Origin: Sphingomonas profundi
Lineage (GTDB): Bacteria; Pseudomonadota; Alphaproteobacteria; Sphingomonadales; Sphingomonadaceae
NCBI RefSeq assembly: GCF_009739515.1
Contig: NZ_CP046535.1
Span: forward strand, 2,728,001 to 2,792,000
DNA length: 64,000 bases
Direction: 5' to 3'
The translations under genes and the position numbers were made by a program. Each line of letters starts with the position of its first letter. Position 1 is the first letter of the stretch. Below, in pieces: positions 30,519 through 38,927 of this stretch. The notes beneath the pieces were generated by a model that saw only the letters and a list, made by a program, of their open reading frames with translations, was not told the origin of the DNA and searched no databases.

Positions 30519-31780
30519 GCCCCGGCGCCACCGTGCGGCGGGTGACGATCGTGGGCGCGGGGCTGGCCGGCCTCGCCGCCGCGGTCGCGCTGCGCCGGGC
30601 GGGCGTCGCCGTCGCGATCGCCGATGCGGCGGCGCAGGCGGGCGGGCGCTGCCGATCGTATCACGATCCCCAGCTTGGGCTCACGATCGACAACGGCAAT
30701 CATCTCGTTCTCTCCGGCAACGCCGCCGTCGCGCGGTTCCGCGCCGCGATCGGCGCCACGGCACCGCTCGCTGGGCCGGACCATGCCGACTTCGCCTTCC
30801 ACGATCTCGCCGCCGACACCCGCTGGACGGTGCGGATCAACGACGGCCCGATGCCGTGGTGGGTGCTGCGCGCCGGCCGCCGCGTGCCCGGCACCACCGC
30901 GCGCGACTATCTGCCGCTCGCCCGCCTGCTGCGACACGGCGAGGGGCGGATCGGCGACCGGATCCCGACAGACGGCCCGCTGTGGCGCCGCTTCGTCGAG
31001 CCGATCCTGCTCGCCGCGCTGAACACGGCGCCGGCGGACGGCTCCGCCAGGCTCGCCGGGGCGGTGCTGCGGGAGACGATCGCGCGCGGCGGCCGGGCGA
31101 TGCGGCCGCGCCTCGCCACCCCCACGCTGGACGCCGCCTTCGTCGATCCGGCGCTGCGCTGGCTGGCGGCGAACGACGCAACCGTCGCGACCGGGCGGCG
31201 GCTGCGGGCGCTGCGCGTCGCCGGCGACCGGATCGACGCGCTCGACTGGGGCGCGGGCGCGGAGCCGCTCGCACCCGACGAGGCGGTGGTGCTGGCGGTG
31301 CCGGCGTGGATCGCCGCCGGGATGGTGCCCGGCCTCACCGTGCCCACCCGGCATCGCGCGATCGTCAACGGCCACTTCGCCTGCACGGCCCCGCCCGGCA
31401 CGCCGGCGATGCTCGGCCTGCTCGGCGGCACGGCCGAGTGGCTGTTCGCCTTTCCCAATCGCCTCTCCGTCACCGTCAGCGCCGCCGATGCGCTGGTGGA
31501 CGCCGATCGCGAATCGCTGGCCCGGCGCTTCTGGGCCGACATCTGCCGCGCGCTCGGCACCGACGCGCCGATGCCGCGCTGGCAGATCGTGAAGGAGAAG
31601 CGCGCCACCTTCGCCGCCACGCCGGAACAGGATGCGCTGCGCCCGCCTACCGCCACCCGCTTCCGCAACCTGTTCCTGGCCGGGGACTGGACGGACACCG
31701 GCCTGCCCGCCACGATCGAGGGCGCGCTCCGCTCCGGCGAGGCGGCGGCGCGCTTGGCGTGCGGCGGCGCGCTGGCGTAA
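30515..31780 (+). CDS. hpnE: Hydroxysqualene dehydroxylase HpnE
   Basis: A 421-residue FAD-dependent amine-oxidase-like enzyme that reduces hydroxysqualene to squalene. The dinucleotide motif VTIVGAGLAGLAAAVAL is at residues 10-26. The C-terminal FAD segment is NLFLAGDWTDTGLPATIEGA, typical of the carotenoid-desaturase-related family. The proposed TTG start at 30515 overlaps the hpnD stop (TTGA); a GTG at 30533 would shorten it by six residues. Confidence 0.94.
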   Translation: MSPGATVRRVTIVGAGLAGLAAAVALRRAGVAVAIADAAAQAGGRCRSYHDPQLGLTIDNGNHLVLSGNAAVARFRAAIGATAPLAGPDHADFAFHDLAADTRWTVRINDGPMPWWVLRAGRRVPGTTARDYLPLARLLRHGEGRIGDRIPTDGPLWRRFVEPILLAALNTAPADGSARLAGAVLRETIARGGRAMRPRLATPTLDAAFVDPALRWLAANDATVATGRRLRALRVAGDRIDALDWGAGAEPLAPDEAVVLAVPAWIAAGMVPGLTVPTRHRAIVNGHFACTAPPGTPAMLGLLGGTAEWLFAFPNRLSVTVSAADALVDADRESLARRFWADICRALGTDAPMPRWQIVKEKRATFAATPEQDALRPPTATRFRNLFLAGDWTDTGLPATIEGALRSGEAAARLACGGALA

Positions 31781-31790
31781 GGAGCGGCCG

Positions 31791-33746
31791 ATGCACCTGC
31801 CGCTCGATCCCGCCGCCGGCGAGGCCATCGCCGCCCCCGCCCCCGCCGCGGTGGAGGCGGCGGTGGCGCGCGCGGCGGCGGCGCTGGCCGGCGCTCAGCA
31901 GGCGGACGGCCACTGGGTGTTCGAACTGGAGGCCGATGCGACCATCCCGGCCGAATATGTCCTGCTGCGCCACTATCTCGGCGAGCCGGTGGATGCCGCG
32001 CTGGAGGCGCGGATCAGCCGCTACATCCGCCGCATCCAGTCCGCCGCGCATCACGGCTGGTCGCTGTTCCACGATGGCGCCTTCGATGTCAGCGCCTCGG
32101 TAAAGGCCTATTATGCGCTGAAGATGATCGGCGATCCGGTGGAGGCGCCGCACATGGCCCGCGCCCGCGCCGCGATCCTGGCGGCGGGCGGGGCCGCGGC
32201 CACCAACGTGTTCACCCGCATCCAGCTCGCGCTGTTCGGCGCCGGCCCGTGGTCGGCGGTGCCGACGATGCCGCCGGAGCTGATCCTGATCGGCCGCTGG
32301 TTCCCGATCCATCTCTCCCGCATGTCCTACTGGGCGCGCACGGTGGTGGTGCCGCTGCTGGTGCTGGCTGCGCTGAAGCCCGTCGCGCGCAACCCGCTCG
32401 GCCACAAAGTGGATGAACTTTATACCGGCCGCCCGATCCGCCCCGGCAGCAAGGCGGCCGATACGAAGCGGCTGTGGACGATCGGCTTCGGCGCGCTCGA
32501 TCGCGTGCTGAAGGCGGGCGACGGGCTGTGGCCGCGGCGGCTGCGGGCGAAGGCGATCGCCGCCTGCGAGGCGTTCGTGCTGGAGCGGCTGAACGGCGCG
32601 GACGGCCTGGGCGCGATCTATCCGGCGATGGCGAACAGCGTGATGATGTTCGATGCGCTGGGCTACCCGGCCGATCATCCCGCCCGCGCCATCGCCCGCG
32701 AATCGGTCGAGCGGCTGCTCGTCCACCGCGACGACGAGACCTACTGCCAGCCCTGCGTCTCGCCGGTGTGGGACACCGCCCTCGCCGCCCACGCCATGCT
32801 GGAGGTGGGCACCGAGGCGGCCGAGGCGCAGGCCGCCCGCGCGCTCGGCTGGCTGTCGCCGCGGCAGGTGCTGGACGTGGCCGGCGACTGGGCGGAGCAG
32901 CGACCGGACGTGCGGCCCGGCGGCTGGGCCTTCCAATATGGCAACGCGCATTATCCCGATCTGGACGATACCGCCGTGGTGGTGATGGCGATGGACCGCG
33001 CCGCCGTGGCCGATCGTACGCCGATCGATCGCGGCGTCGAGTGGACGGTTGGCCTGCAGAGCCGCAACGGCGGCTGGGGCGCGTTCGACGCCGACAACGA
33101 TCACCATTACCTCAACAACCTGCCCTTCGCCGATCACGGCGCGCTGCTCGATCCGCCGACCGCCGACGTCAGCGCGCGCTGCGTCTCGATGCTGGCCCAG
33201 CTCGGCGAGACGGAGAGCCCGCGCATGACGGCCGCGCTCGACTATCTGGCGCGCGAGCAGGAGGCGGACGGCAGCTGGTTCGGCCGCTGGGGGGTCAACT
33301 ACATCTACGGCACATGGTCGGTGCTGTGCGCGCTGAACGCCGCCGGCCTGCCGCCCGCGCACCCGATGGTGGCGCGGGCCACCGGCTGGCTGCGGGCAAT
33401 CCAGAATCCGGATGGCGGCTGGGGCGAGGATTGCGACAGCTACGCGCTCGATCGCACCGGCCACCGCCCCGCCCCCTCCACCGCCTCGCAGACGGCGTGG
33501 GCGCTGCTCGGCCTGATGGCGGCCGGGCTGGTCGACGATCCGGCGGTCGCGCGCGGCATCGCGTGGCTGGCGGCGCACCAGGCGGCGGACGGGCTGTGGG
33601 GGCAGGAACATTATACCGGCGGCGGCTTCCCGCGCGTGTTCTACCTGCGCTACCACGGCTATCCGAAATATTTCCCGCTGTGGGCGCTGGCCCGCTACCG
33701 CAACCTCACCCGCTCGAACAGCGCGCATGTGGCGCACGGCATGTGA
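31791..33746 (+). CDS. shc: Squalene-hopene cyclase
   Basis: A 651-residue peripheral membrane enzyme that cyclises squalene to hopene and hopanol. The catalytic acid motif is DLDD at residues 390-393. Several QW repeats are visible, such as QQADGHWVFELE, QSRNGGWGAFDADN, QEADGSWFGRWG, QNPDGGWGED and QAADGLWGQE. The length is standard. GGAG lies 7 bases before the ATG, the only clear ribosome binding site inside the operon, which suggests independent loading of ribosomes. Also called hpnF. Confidence 0.97.
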   Translation: MHLPLDPAAGEAIAAPAPAAVEAAVARAAAALAGAQQADGHWVFELEADATIPAEYVLLRHYLGEPVDAALEARISRYIRRIQSAAHHGWSLFHDGAFDVSASVKAYYALKMIGDPVEAPHMARARAAILAAGGAAATNVFTRIQLALFGAGPWSAVPTMPPELILIGRWFPIHLSRMSYWARTVVVPLLVLAALKPVARNPLGHKVDELYTGRPIRPGSKAADTKRLWTIGFGALDRVLKAGDGLWPRRLRAKAIAACEAFVLERLNGADGLGAIYPAMANSVMMFDALGYPADHPARAIARESVERLLVHRDDETYCQPCVSPVWDTALAAHAMLEVGTEAAEAQAARALGWLSPRQVLDVAGDWAEQRPDVRPGGWAFQYGNAHYPDLDDTAVVVMAMDRAAVADRTPIDRGVEWTVGLQSRNGGWGAFDADNDHHYLNNLPFADHGALLDPPTADVSARCVSMLAQLGETESPRMTAALDYLAREQEADGSWFGRWGVNYIYGTWSVLCALNAAGLPPAHPMVARATGWLRAIQNPDGGWGEDCDSYALDRTGHRPAPSTASQTAWALLGLMAAGLVDDPAVARGIAWLAAHQAADGLWGQEHYTGGGFPRVFYLRYHGYPKYFPLWALARYRNLTRSNSAHVAHGM

Positions 33747-34435
33747 GGCTGATCGTCGCTTGCGGGCTGACGCGCGAGGCGAGCCTGATCGCGCGGCCGG
33801 GCGGCGATGTCACGGCGGTGGCCGGCGGCGGCGACGCGGACCGGCTGGAGGCGGCGCTGGACGCGCTAGCGCGGGCCGGCCCGGCGCTGATCCTCTCCAG
33901 CGGGCTGGCCGGCGCGCTCGATCCGGCGCTGCGGGCGGGCGACGTGGTGCTGGACGGCGACGCGACGGTGGTGGCGGCGATGCGCCGCCGGCTCGTCCAC
34001 CCTCCCGCCGCGAATAGGATGGCGGCGCCCCTCATCGCATCCATCGCCGGCAGCGACACGATCCTCGCCACCGCCGCGCAGAAGCGCGCGCTGCGCGCCG
34101 CCACCGGGGCGGTCGCGGTGGACATGGAGAGCCACGTCGCCCGCCGCGTCGCCGCCCGCCACGGCCGGCCCTTCGCCGCGCTGCGCACCATATCGGATCG
34201 GGCGGACGAGAGCCTGCCGCCGGCCGCCCTGATCGGCATGAGACCCGATGGCGGCATGGCGCCGGGCGCGGTGCTCGCCTCGCTGGCGCGGCACCCGGCG
34301 CAGCTGCCCGCGCTGATCCGCACCGGCATCGGCGCGGATCGGGCGTTCCGCGCGCTAGGCCGCGCGCACCACGCGCTTGGCGGCCTTCGGATCGAGCTTG
34401 CCGATCTTGGCGAGTTCCGCCTCGACATGGCTTGA
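33743..34435 (+). CDS. hpnG: Hopanoid phosphorylase HpnG (adenosylhopane to ribosylhopane)
   Basis: A 230-residue nucleoside-phosphorylase-like protein. ILSSGLAGALDPALRAGDVVL near 53-73 and AVDMESHVARRVA near 125-137 are the family's phosphate- and nucleoside-binding segments. HpnG removes adenine from adenosylhopane. The GTG start overlaps the shc stop (GTGA). Its last 81 bases are antisense to the end of hpnH, so these convergent genes share coding DNA. Confidence 0.92.
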   Translation: MRLIVACGLTREASLIARPGGDVTAVAGGGDADRLEAALDALARAGPALILSSGLAGALDPALRAGDVVLDGDATVVAAMRRRLVHPPAANRMAAPLIASIAGSDTILATAAQKRALRAATGAVAVDMESHVARRVAARHGRPFAALRTISDRADESLPPAALIGMRPDGGMAPGAVLASLARHPAQLPALIRTGIGADRAFRALGRAHHALGGLRIELADLGEFRLDMA

Positions 34436-35500
34436 ATAGACCTGCTCGGCCGGGCGCTGGCCGGCCAGGCTGATGTCGGGCGCCATCGGCCCGTCCGTGC
34501 GCACGCCGCCGCGGGCGATGCGCATCAGCTTCAGCGGATGGCGGATCGAATCGGTCGCGGCCGTGCCCTCGAAGCCGCAGTGGACCATGCAGTCGGCGCA
34601 TTTCTCATATTTGCCGACGCCGTAGCTGTCCCACTCGGTGCCCTCCATCAGCTCGGCAAAGGTCTCCACATAGCCTTCGCCGACGAGGTAGCAGGGCTTC
34701 TGCCAGCCGAACACGGTGCGCAGCGGCATCGACCACGGCGTGCACTCGTAGGTCTGGTTGCCGGCGAGGAAATCGAGGAACAGGGGCGAGTTGGTGAAGG
34801 TCCACGCCTTGCCGCCCCGGCCGCGCGCGAACACGTCGCGGAAGAACTGCTTGGTCTTGGTGCGGTTCAGGAAGTGCGCCTGATCCGGCGCCCGCTCATA
34901 GGCGTAGCCGGGCGAGATGGTGATCTCCACGCCCATCGCCTCCATCTCGTCGAAGAAGCCGGCCAAGCGGGCGGGATCGGCGCCGTCGAACACGGTGCAG
35001 TTGATCTGCACGCGGAAGCCCTTGTCCTTCGCCAGCGCGATCGCCTCCTTGGCGACGTCGTACACGCCGTCCTGGCAGACCGATCTGTCGTGCATCGCCT
35101 GATCGCCGTCCAGGTGGATCGACCAGGTGAAGAAGGGCGACGGCCGATAGTCGTCGATCTTCTTCTTCAGCAGCAGCGCGTTGGTGCAGAGGATCACGAA
35201 CTTCTTGCGCGCGATATAGCCCTCGACGATCCTGGGCATGTCCCGGTGCAGCAGCGGCTCGCCGCCGGCGATCGACACGGCCGGCGCGCCGCACTCGTCG
35301 ATCGCCGCCATGCACTGGTCGAAGCTCAGCCGCTGGTTCAGGATGGGATCGGGATAGTCGATCTTGCCGCAGCCCTTGCAGGCGAGGTTGCAGCGCAGCA
35401 GCGGCTCCAGCATCAGCACCAGCGGGTAGCGCCCGCCCTTGATGTGCTGGCGGACGGTGTAGGCGCCGATCCGCGCCACCTGGCTCAGGGGAAGTGTCAT
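34355..35500 (-). CDS. hpnH: Adenosylhopane synthase HpnH (radical SAM)
   Basis: A 381-residue radical SAM enzyme that adds the 5'-deoxyadenosyl group to diploptene, the first step in side-chain growth. The cluster motif RCNLACKGCGK has C37, C41 and C44; SIAGGEPLLHRD near 94-105 is the SAM-binding GGE region. The C-terminal domain has extra cysteines (CADCMVHCGFEG). It follows ispH by 9 bases and overlaps hpnG by 81 bases in the opposite direction. Confidence 0.96.
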   Translation of the reverse strand: MTLPLSQVARIGAYTVRQHIKGGRYPLVLMLEPLLRCNLACKGCGKIDYPDPILNQRLSFDQCMAAIDECGAPAVSIAGGEPLLHRDMPRIVEGYIARKKFVILCTNALLLKKKIDDYRPSPFFTWSIHLDGDQAMHDRSVCQDGVYDVAKEAIALAKDKGFRVQINCTVFDGADPARLAGFFDEMEAMGVEITISPGYAYERAPDQAHFLNRTKTKQFFRDVFARGRGGKAWTFTNSPLFLDFLAGNQTYECTPWSMPLRTVFGWQKPCYLVGEGYVETFAELMEGTEWDSYGVGKYEKCADCMVHCGFEGTAATDSIRHPLKLMRIARGGVRTDGPMAPDISLAGQRPAEQVYSSHVEAELAKIGKLDPKAAKRVVRAA

Positions 35501-35509
35501 GGCCTGCTC

Positions 35510-36511
35510 CTACTCCGCCGCGGCGCGCGAGGCCATATCGGCGTGTCGCAGTTCGGCCGGCAGGCTGAACTCGACATTCTCCTCCACCCCGTCCAGCTGC
35601 GTCACCTCCACGGCGCGCAGCCGGCGCAGGGCCGCGATCACGCTCTCGACCAGCTCGTCGGGCGCCGACGCGCCGGCGGTGAGGCCCACGGTCGCCACCC
35701 CCTCCAGCCACGCCGGATCCACGCCGTCGCCATCGTCGACCAGATAGCTCGGCACGCCCATCTCGGTGCCGATCTCGCGCAGCCGGCTGGAGTTGGAGCT
35801 GTTGCGCGCGCCCACCACGATCAGCAGGTCGCTCACCTCGGCCAGCGCGCGCACGGCGGTCTGCCGGTTCTGCGTCGCGTAGCAGATCTCCGACACGTCC
35901 GGCCCGGCGACGTCGGCGAAGCGCGCGTGCAGCGCCGCGATGACGGTGCGGGTATCGTCCACGCTGAGGGTGGTCTGGGTGACGTAGGCGATCGGCGTGG
36001 CCGGATCGAGCGCCAGCGCCGCCACGTCCTCCGCCGTGGAGACGAGGTGCACCGCCGCGTCGATCTGCCCCATCGTGCCGATCACCTCGGCATGGCCGGC
36101 ATGGCCGATCAGCACCACGGCGCGCCCGGCCCTGGCATAGCGCCGCCCCTGCACATGCACCTTGGTGACGAGCGGGCAGGTGGCGTCGATCGTCGGCAGG
36201 TCGCGCCCGCGCGCCTCCGCCACCACCTCGCGCGACACGCCGTGGGCGCTGAAGATGGTGCGCGCGCCGGCCGGAATCTCCGCCAGCTCCTCGACGAACA
36301 CCGCGCCCTTGCGCCGCAGCCGATCGACGACGTGGCGATTGTGGACGATCTCGTGCCGCACGTAGACGGGCGCGCCGTACAGATCGAGCGCGCGCTCGAC
36401 GATGTCGATGGCGCGCACCACCCCGGCGCAGAAGCCGCGCGGCTGGGCCAGGACGATGCGCAGGGATGTGCTGCCGCTGGCGGCGGCGGACGGGTCGGCC
36501 AGATGGGTCAC
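35510..36511 (-). CDS. ispH: 4-hydroxy-3-methylbut-2-enyl diphosphate reductase
   Basis: A 333-residue iron-sulfur enzyme that makes IPP and DMAPP in the last step of the MEP pathway. Cluster cysteines are seen in [13 protein letters not shown] (C28), in [11 protein letters not shown] and in [13 protein letters not shown]. The AHGV and [13 protein letters not shown] segments complete the active site. Its place directly upstream of hpnH ties isoprenoid supply to hopanoid production. It is divergent from hpnM over a 203-bp gap. Confidence 0.97.
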   Translation of the reverse strand: MTHLADPSAAASGSTSLRIVLAQPRGFCAGVVRAIDIVERALDLYGAPVYVRHEIVHNRHVVDRLRRKGAVFVEELAEIPAGARTIFSAHGVSREVVAEARGRDLPTIDATCPLVTKVHVQGRRYARAGRAVVLIGHAGHAEVIGTMGQIDAAVHLVSTAEDVAALALDPATPIAYVTQTTLSVDDTRTVIAALHARFADVAGPDVSEICYATQNRQTAVRALAEVSDLLIVVGARNSSNSSRLREIGTEMGVPSYLVDDGDGVDPAWLEGVATVGLTAGASAPDELVESVIAALRRLRAVEVTQLDGVEENVEFSLPAELRHADMASRAAAE

Positions 36512-36714
36512 GGGTTCTCCCTCGAAATGCTCCGTGCCTGTACGCGACCCTGATTTCCGCGCGGCGACACCTGATTAGCCGCGCCGGCGCGGTTCAAAAA
36601 GCCGAAATGTTGCTCCACGCCGGTCAGGCCGCGCCGAAGCGGCTTATCCCGCCGGGCTGGACCGCACGACCGGCCGGCGGTATGCGCCCTGCACCGCAGC
36701 AAGCGAGCCCCATC
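36512..36714. promoter_or_regulatory. Divergent intergenic region between ispH and hpnM
   Basis: A 203-bp gap that should contain the promoters of ispH-hpnH and hpnM-mlaA. A short palindrome cgcgccggcgcg is visible near 36579-36590 and is followed by a rare A run (caaaaag). No known operator was recognised. Confidence 0.35.
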
Positions 36715-37317
36715 ATGCGTCTGTCCCGTTGCGGCCTCCTTATCGCCCTCGCCTTGCCGCTGGCACCGGCCGTGGCGCAGGCCGGCGACCCCGCGCGGGC
36801 GCCGGTGCAGGCGCTGTGCGACGCGCTGATCGCCGCGATGAAGGGCGGCGCCAAGGCGGGGCCGCGCGGCCGCATGACGGTGATCGCGCCGGTGGTCGAC
36901 CGCAGCTTCGATCTGCCGCTGATGACGCGGCTGGTGGTGGGCGCCGGCTGGACGACGATCGCGCCGGCGGACCAGGCCGCGCTGGTCGCCGCCTTCCGCC
37001 GCATGACGATCGCGCAATATGCCGACAATTTCGATTCGTTCGACGGCCAGCGCTTCACGATCGATCCCAAGGTGTCCGCCCGCGGGGCCGACCGGCTGGT
37101 GCGCACCACGCTGTCCGGTACGGGCGGCCAGCCGGTCGCGATCGCCTATCGGCTGCGCCAGGGGGCCGGCGGCTGGAAGATCATCGACGTGTTCTATCGC
37201 GACTCGATCAGCCAGCTCGCCACCCGCCGCGCCGATTTCGCCCGCGTGCTGCAGACCGGCGGGGCCAGGGCGCTGGTCGATCATGTCGAGGCGCTCGCCG
37301 CAAAGGCCGGCGGGTGA
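36715..37317 (+). CDS. hpnM: Hopanoid-associated MlaC-like periplasmic protein HpnM
   Basis: A 200-residue protein of the MlaC/Ttg2D family, which ferries lipids across the periplasm. A Sec signal peptide, MRLSRCGLLIALALPLAPAVAQA, is cleaved near residue 23. The mature domain has the family pattern RMTIAQYADNFDSFDGQRFTI and WKIIDVFYRDSISQLATRRADF. The ATG at 36715 has weak purines upstream. It overlaps the mlaA-like gene (GTGA) and with it forms a likely lipid-transfer pair. Confidence 0.92.
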   Translation: MRLSRCGLLIALALPLAPAVAQAGDPARAPVQALCDALIAAMKGGAKAGPRGRMTVIAPVVDRSFDLPLMTRLVVGAGWTTIAPADQAALVAAFRRMTIAQYADNFDSFDGQRFTIDPKVSARGADRLVRTTLSGTGGQPVAIAYRLRQGAGGWKIIDVFYRDSISQLATRRADFARVLQTGGARALVDHVEALAAKAGG

Positions 37318-38357
37318 GCGCCATCGCCCTGCTCCCCGCCGTCGCGCTGGCGCTGGCGGCGCCGGGGGCAGCGACGGACGGCGCGCCCGGCGCCGGGGCC
37401 GCTGCGCCCGATCCGGCCGCATCCACTCCCGCAGCCGAGCGGGCGTCGGCAGTGGACGCTGCGGAAGCGGTTTCACCTCCGCAGGCTCCGCCGGAAGCTC
37501 CTGGCCGCGCCGCGCGGACGCCCGGCGATCCGCTGGAAGGCTTCAACCGCTTCATGTTCCGCGTCTTCCGCGGGCTGGACAAGGCCGTGATCCGGCCGCT
37601 CGCGATGGGGTACAAGACGGTGGTGCCGAAGGTGCTCCGCTCTGGCCTACGCCACGCGTTCAGCAATCTGGGCGAGCCGGTCGTCTTCCTCAACGACATG
37701 CTCCAGCTGCGGCCCGGTCGCGCGCTGCGCACCTTCGGCCGCTTCGCGATCAACAGCACGCTGGGCGTGGGCGGGCTGATCGACGTCGCCACGCCGGAGA
37801 AGCTGCCCCACCGACCGAACGGCTTTGGCGACACGCTGGGCTTCTACGGGGTGAAGCCCGGCCCCTACCTGTTCATCCCGCTGCTGGGGCCGAGCACGCT
37901 GCGCGACCTGGCCGGCGGCACGGGCGACGGCCTGGTGCTGCCCACGGCGGTGGGATCGCCTTTCACCCGCACCGATTACCGCGTCGGCCGGGCGATCGTT
38001 ACCGGGCTGGACCAGCGCGCCGAATCGGATACCGAGCTGACGACCCTGTTCGACACCGCGCTGGATCCCTACGCCACCCTGCGCTCCGTCTACCTCCAGA
38101 GCCGCACGGCGGAGATCGCCGCCCTGAAGGCGCCCGGCCGCAACCTGCCGGGCGAGGCCGCCGCCCCCGACGACCCCCTGGCCGATCCGCTCACCGATCC
38201 GCTGACGGACCCGGCGGCAGAGGCGGCACCACCGGCCGCCCCCGCCGCCGATCCAATGGCTGATCCGCTGGCCGATCCCGCGCCGCCGGTGGCGGACAGC
38301 CCGGCCGCGACCGGATCGGACGCGCCGGCCGCGGCGCCGGGCCTCACCCGCAACTGA
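37314..38357 (+). CDS. mlaA: MlaA/VacJ-family outer-membrane lipid transport protein
   Basis: A 347-residue protein. The MlaA domain (about 70-270) is clear: DPLEGFNRFMFRVFRGLDK, FAINSTLGVGGLIDVA and HRPNGFGDTLGFYGVKPGPY. MlaA normally removes phospholipids from the outer leaflet of the outer membrane. Two oddities: the N-terminal signal-like segment has no lipobox cysteine, and the C-terminal 70 residues are a Pro/Ala/Asp-rich tail with repeats of DPL(A/T)DP. The GTG start overlaps hpnM. Confidence 0.9.
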   Translation: MSAIALLPAVALALAAPGAATDGAPGAGAAAPDPAASTPAAERASAVDAAEAVSPPQAPPEAPGRAARTPGDPLEGFNRFMFRVFRGLDKAVIRPLAMGYKTVVPKVLRSGLRHAFSNLGEPVVFLNDMLQLRPGRALRTFGRFAINSTLGVGGLIDVATPEKLPHRPNGFGDTLGFYGVKPGPYLFIPLLGPSTLRDLAGGTGDGLVLPTAVGSPFTRTDYRVGRAIVTGLDQRAESDTELTTLFDTALDPYATLRSVYLQSRTAEIAALKAPGRNLPGEAAAPDDPLADPLTDPLTDPAAEAAPPAAPAADPMADPLADPAPPVADSPAATGSDAPAAAPGLTRN

Positions 38358-38444
38358 ACAGACCGAGGCGACAGGCCGGCCAAAGGAGAAGGCACCTTTT
38401 CCGCTGCCGCCGGTTCTCCGCCCGTATTTCATCCGGAGGGTTCC

Positions 38445-38927
38445 ATGCTGCCGATCATCGCCTTCGCGGCCGCCCTCGCGGCACTGCCGGCCTGCGCGGC
38501 CGACCAGCTGTCGCTCGGCTTCGATGCGGAGAATGGCGCGTTCAACGGCATGTCGCACGGCGGGGCGCTGCTGGTGATCCGCAACGTCGGCACGCGGCCG
38601 TGTCGCCTGGCCGCGCTGCCGCGCCTCACCTTCAACGATGGCGCCGGCAAGCCGCTGCCGATCGTGCGCCGCGCGCCGCCGGGCATGCACCCCGGCCCGG
38701 CCGTGCCGCCGGTGGGCATCGCGGCGGGCGCCGAAGTCACCGCGCCGCTGCGCTGGGTATCGGGCGAGGTGTACGACAAGAGCCGCTGCTTGACGCCGGC
38801 TTCGGCCGCCGTCGCCATCGGCTCCGGCACCACGCAGACCGCCTTTTCCGCCCGCATCTGCGGGCCGGCGGGCAGCGACGCGACGTTCGATCAGCCGCCG
38901 CTGAAGCCCGATCCGGTGCTCAGGTAG
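38445..38927 (+). CDS. Exported DUF4232-type protein
   Basis: A 160-residue exported protein with an N-terminal hydrophobic segment and LPAC at about residues 14-17, which could be a lipobox or a signal-peptidase site. The rest fits the DUF4232 beta-sandwich: GGALLVIRNVGTRPCRL near 38-54, then PRLTFNDGAGKPLP, and an ending with two cysteines. Function unknown. GGAGGG precedes the ATG. Its 3' end overlaps the convergent hpnN by 8 bases. Confidence 0.78.
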   Translation: MLPIIAFAAALAALPACAADQLSLGFDAENGAFNGMSHGGALLVIRNVGTRPCRLAALPRLTFNDGAGKPLPIVRRAPPGMHPGPAVPPVGIAAGAEVTAPLRWVSGEVYDKSRCLTPASAAVAIGSGTTQTAFSARICGPAGSDATFDQPPLKPDPVLR

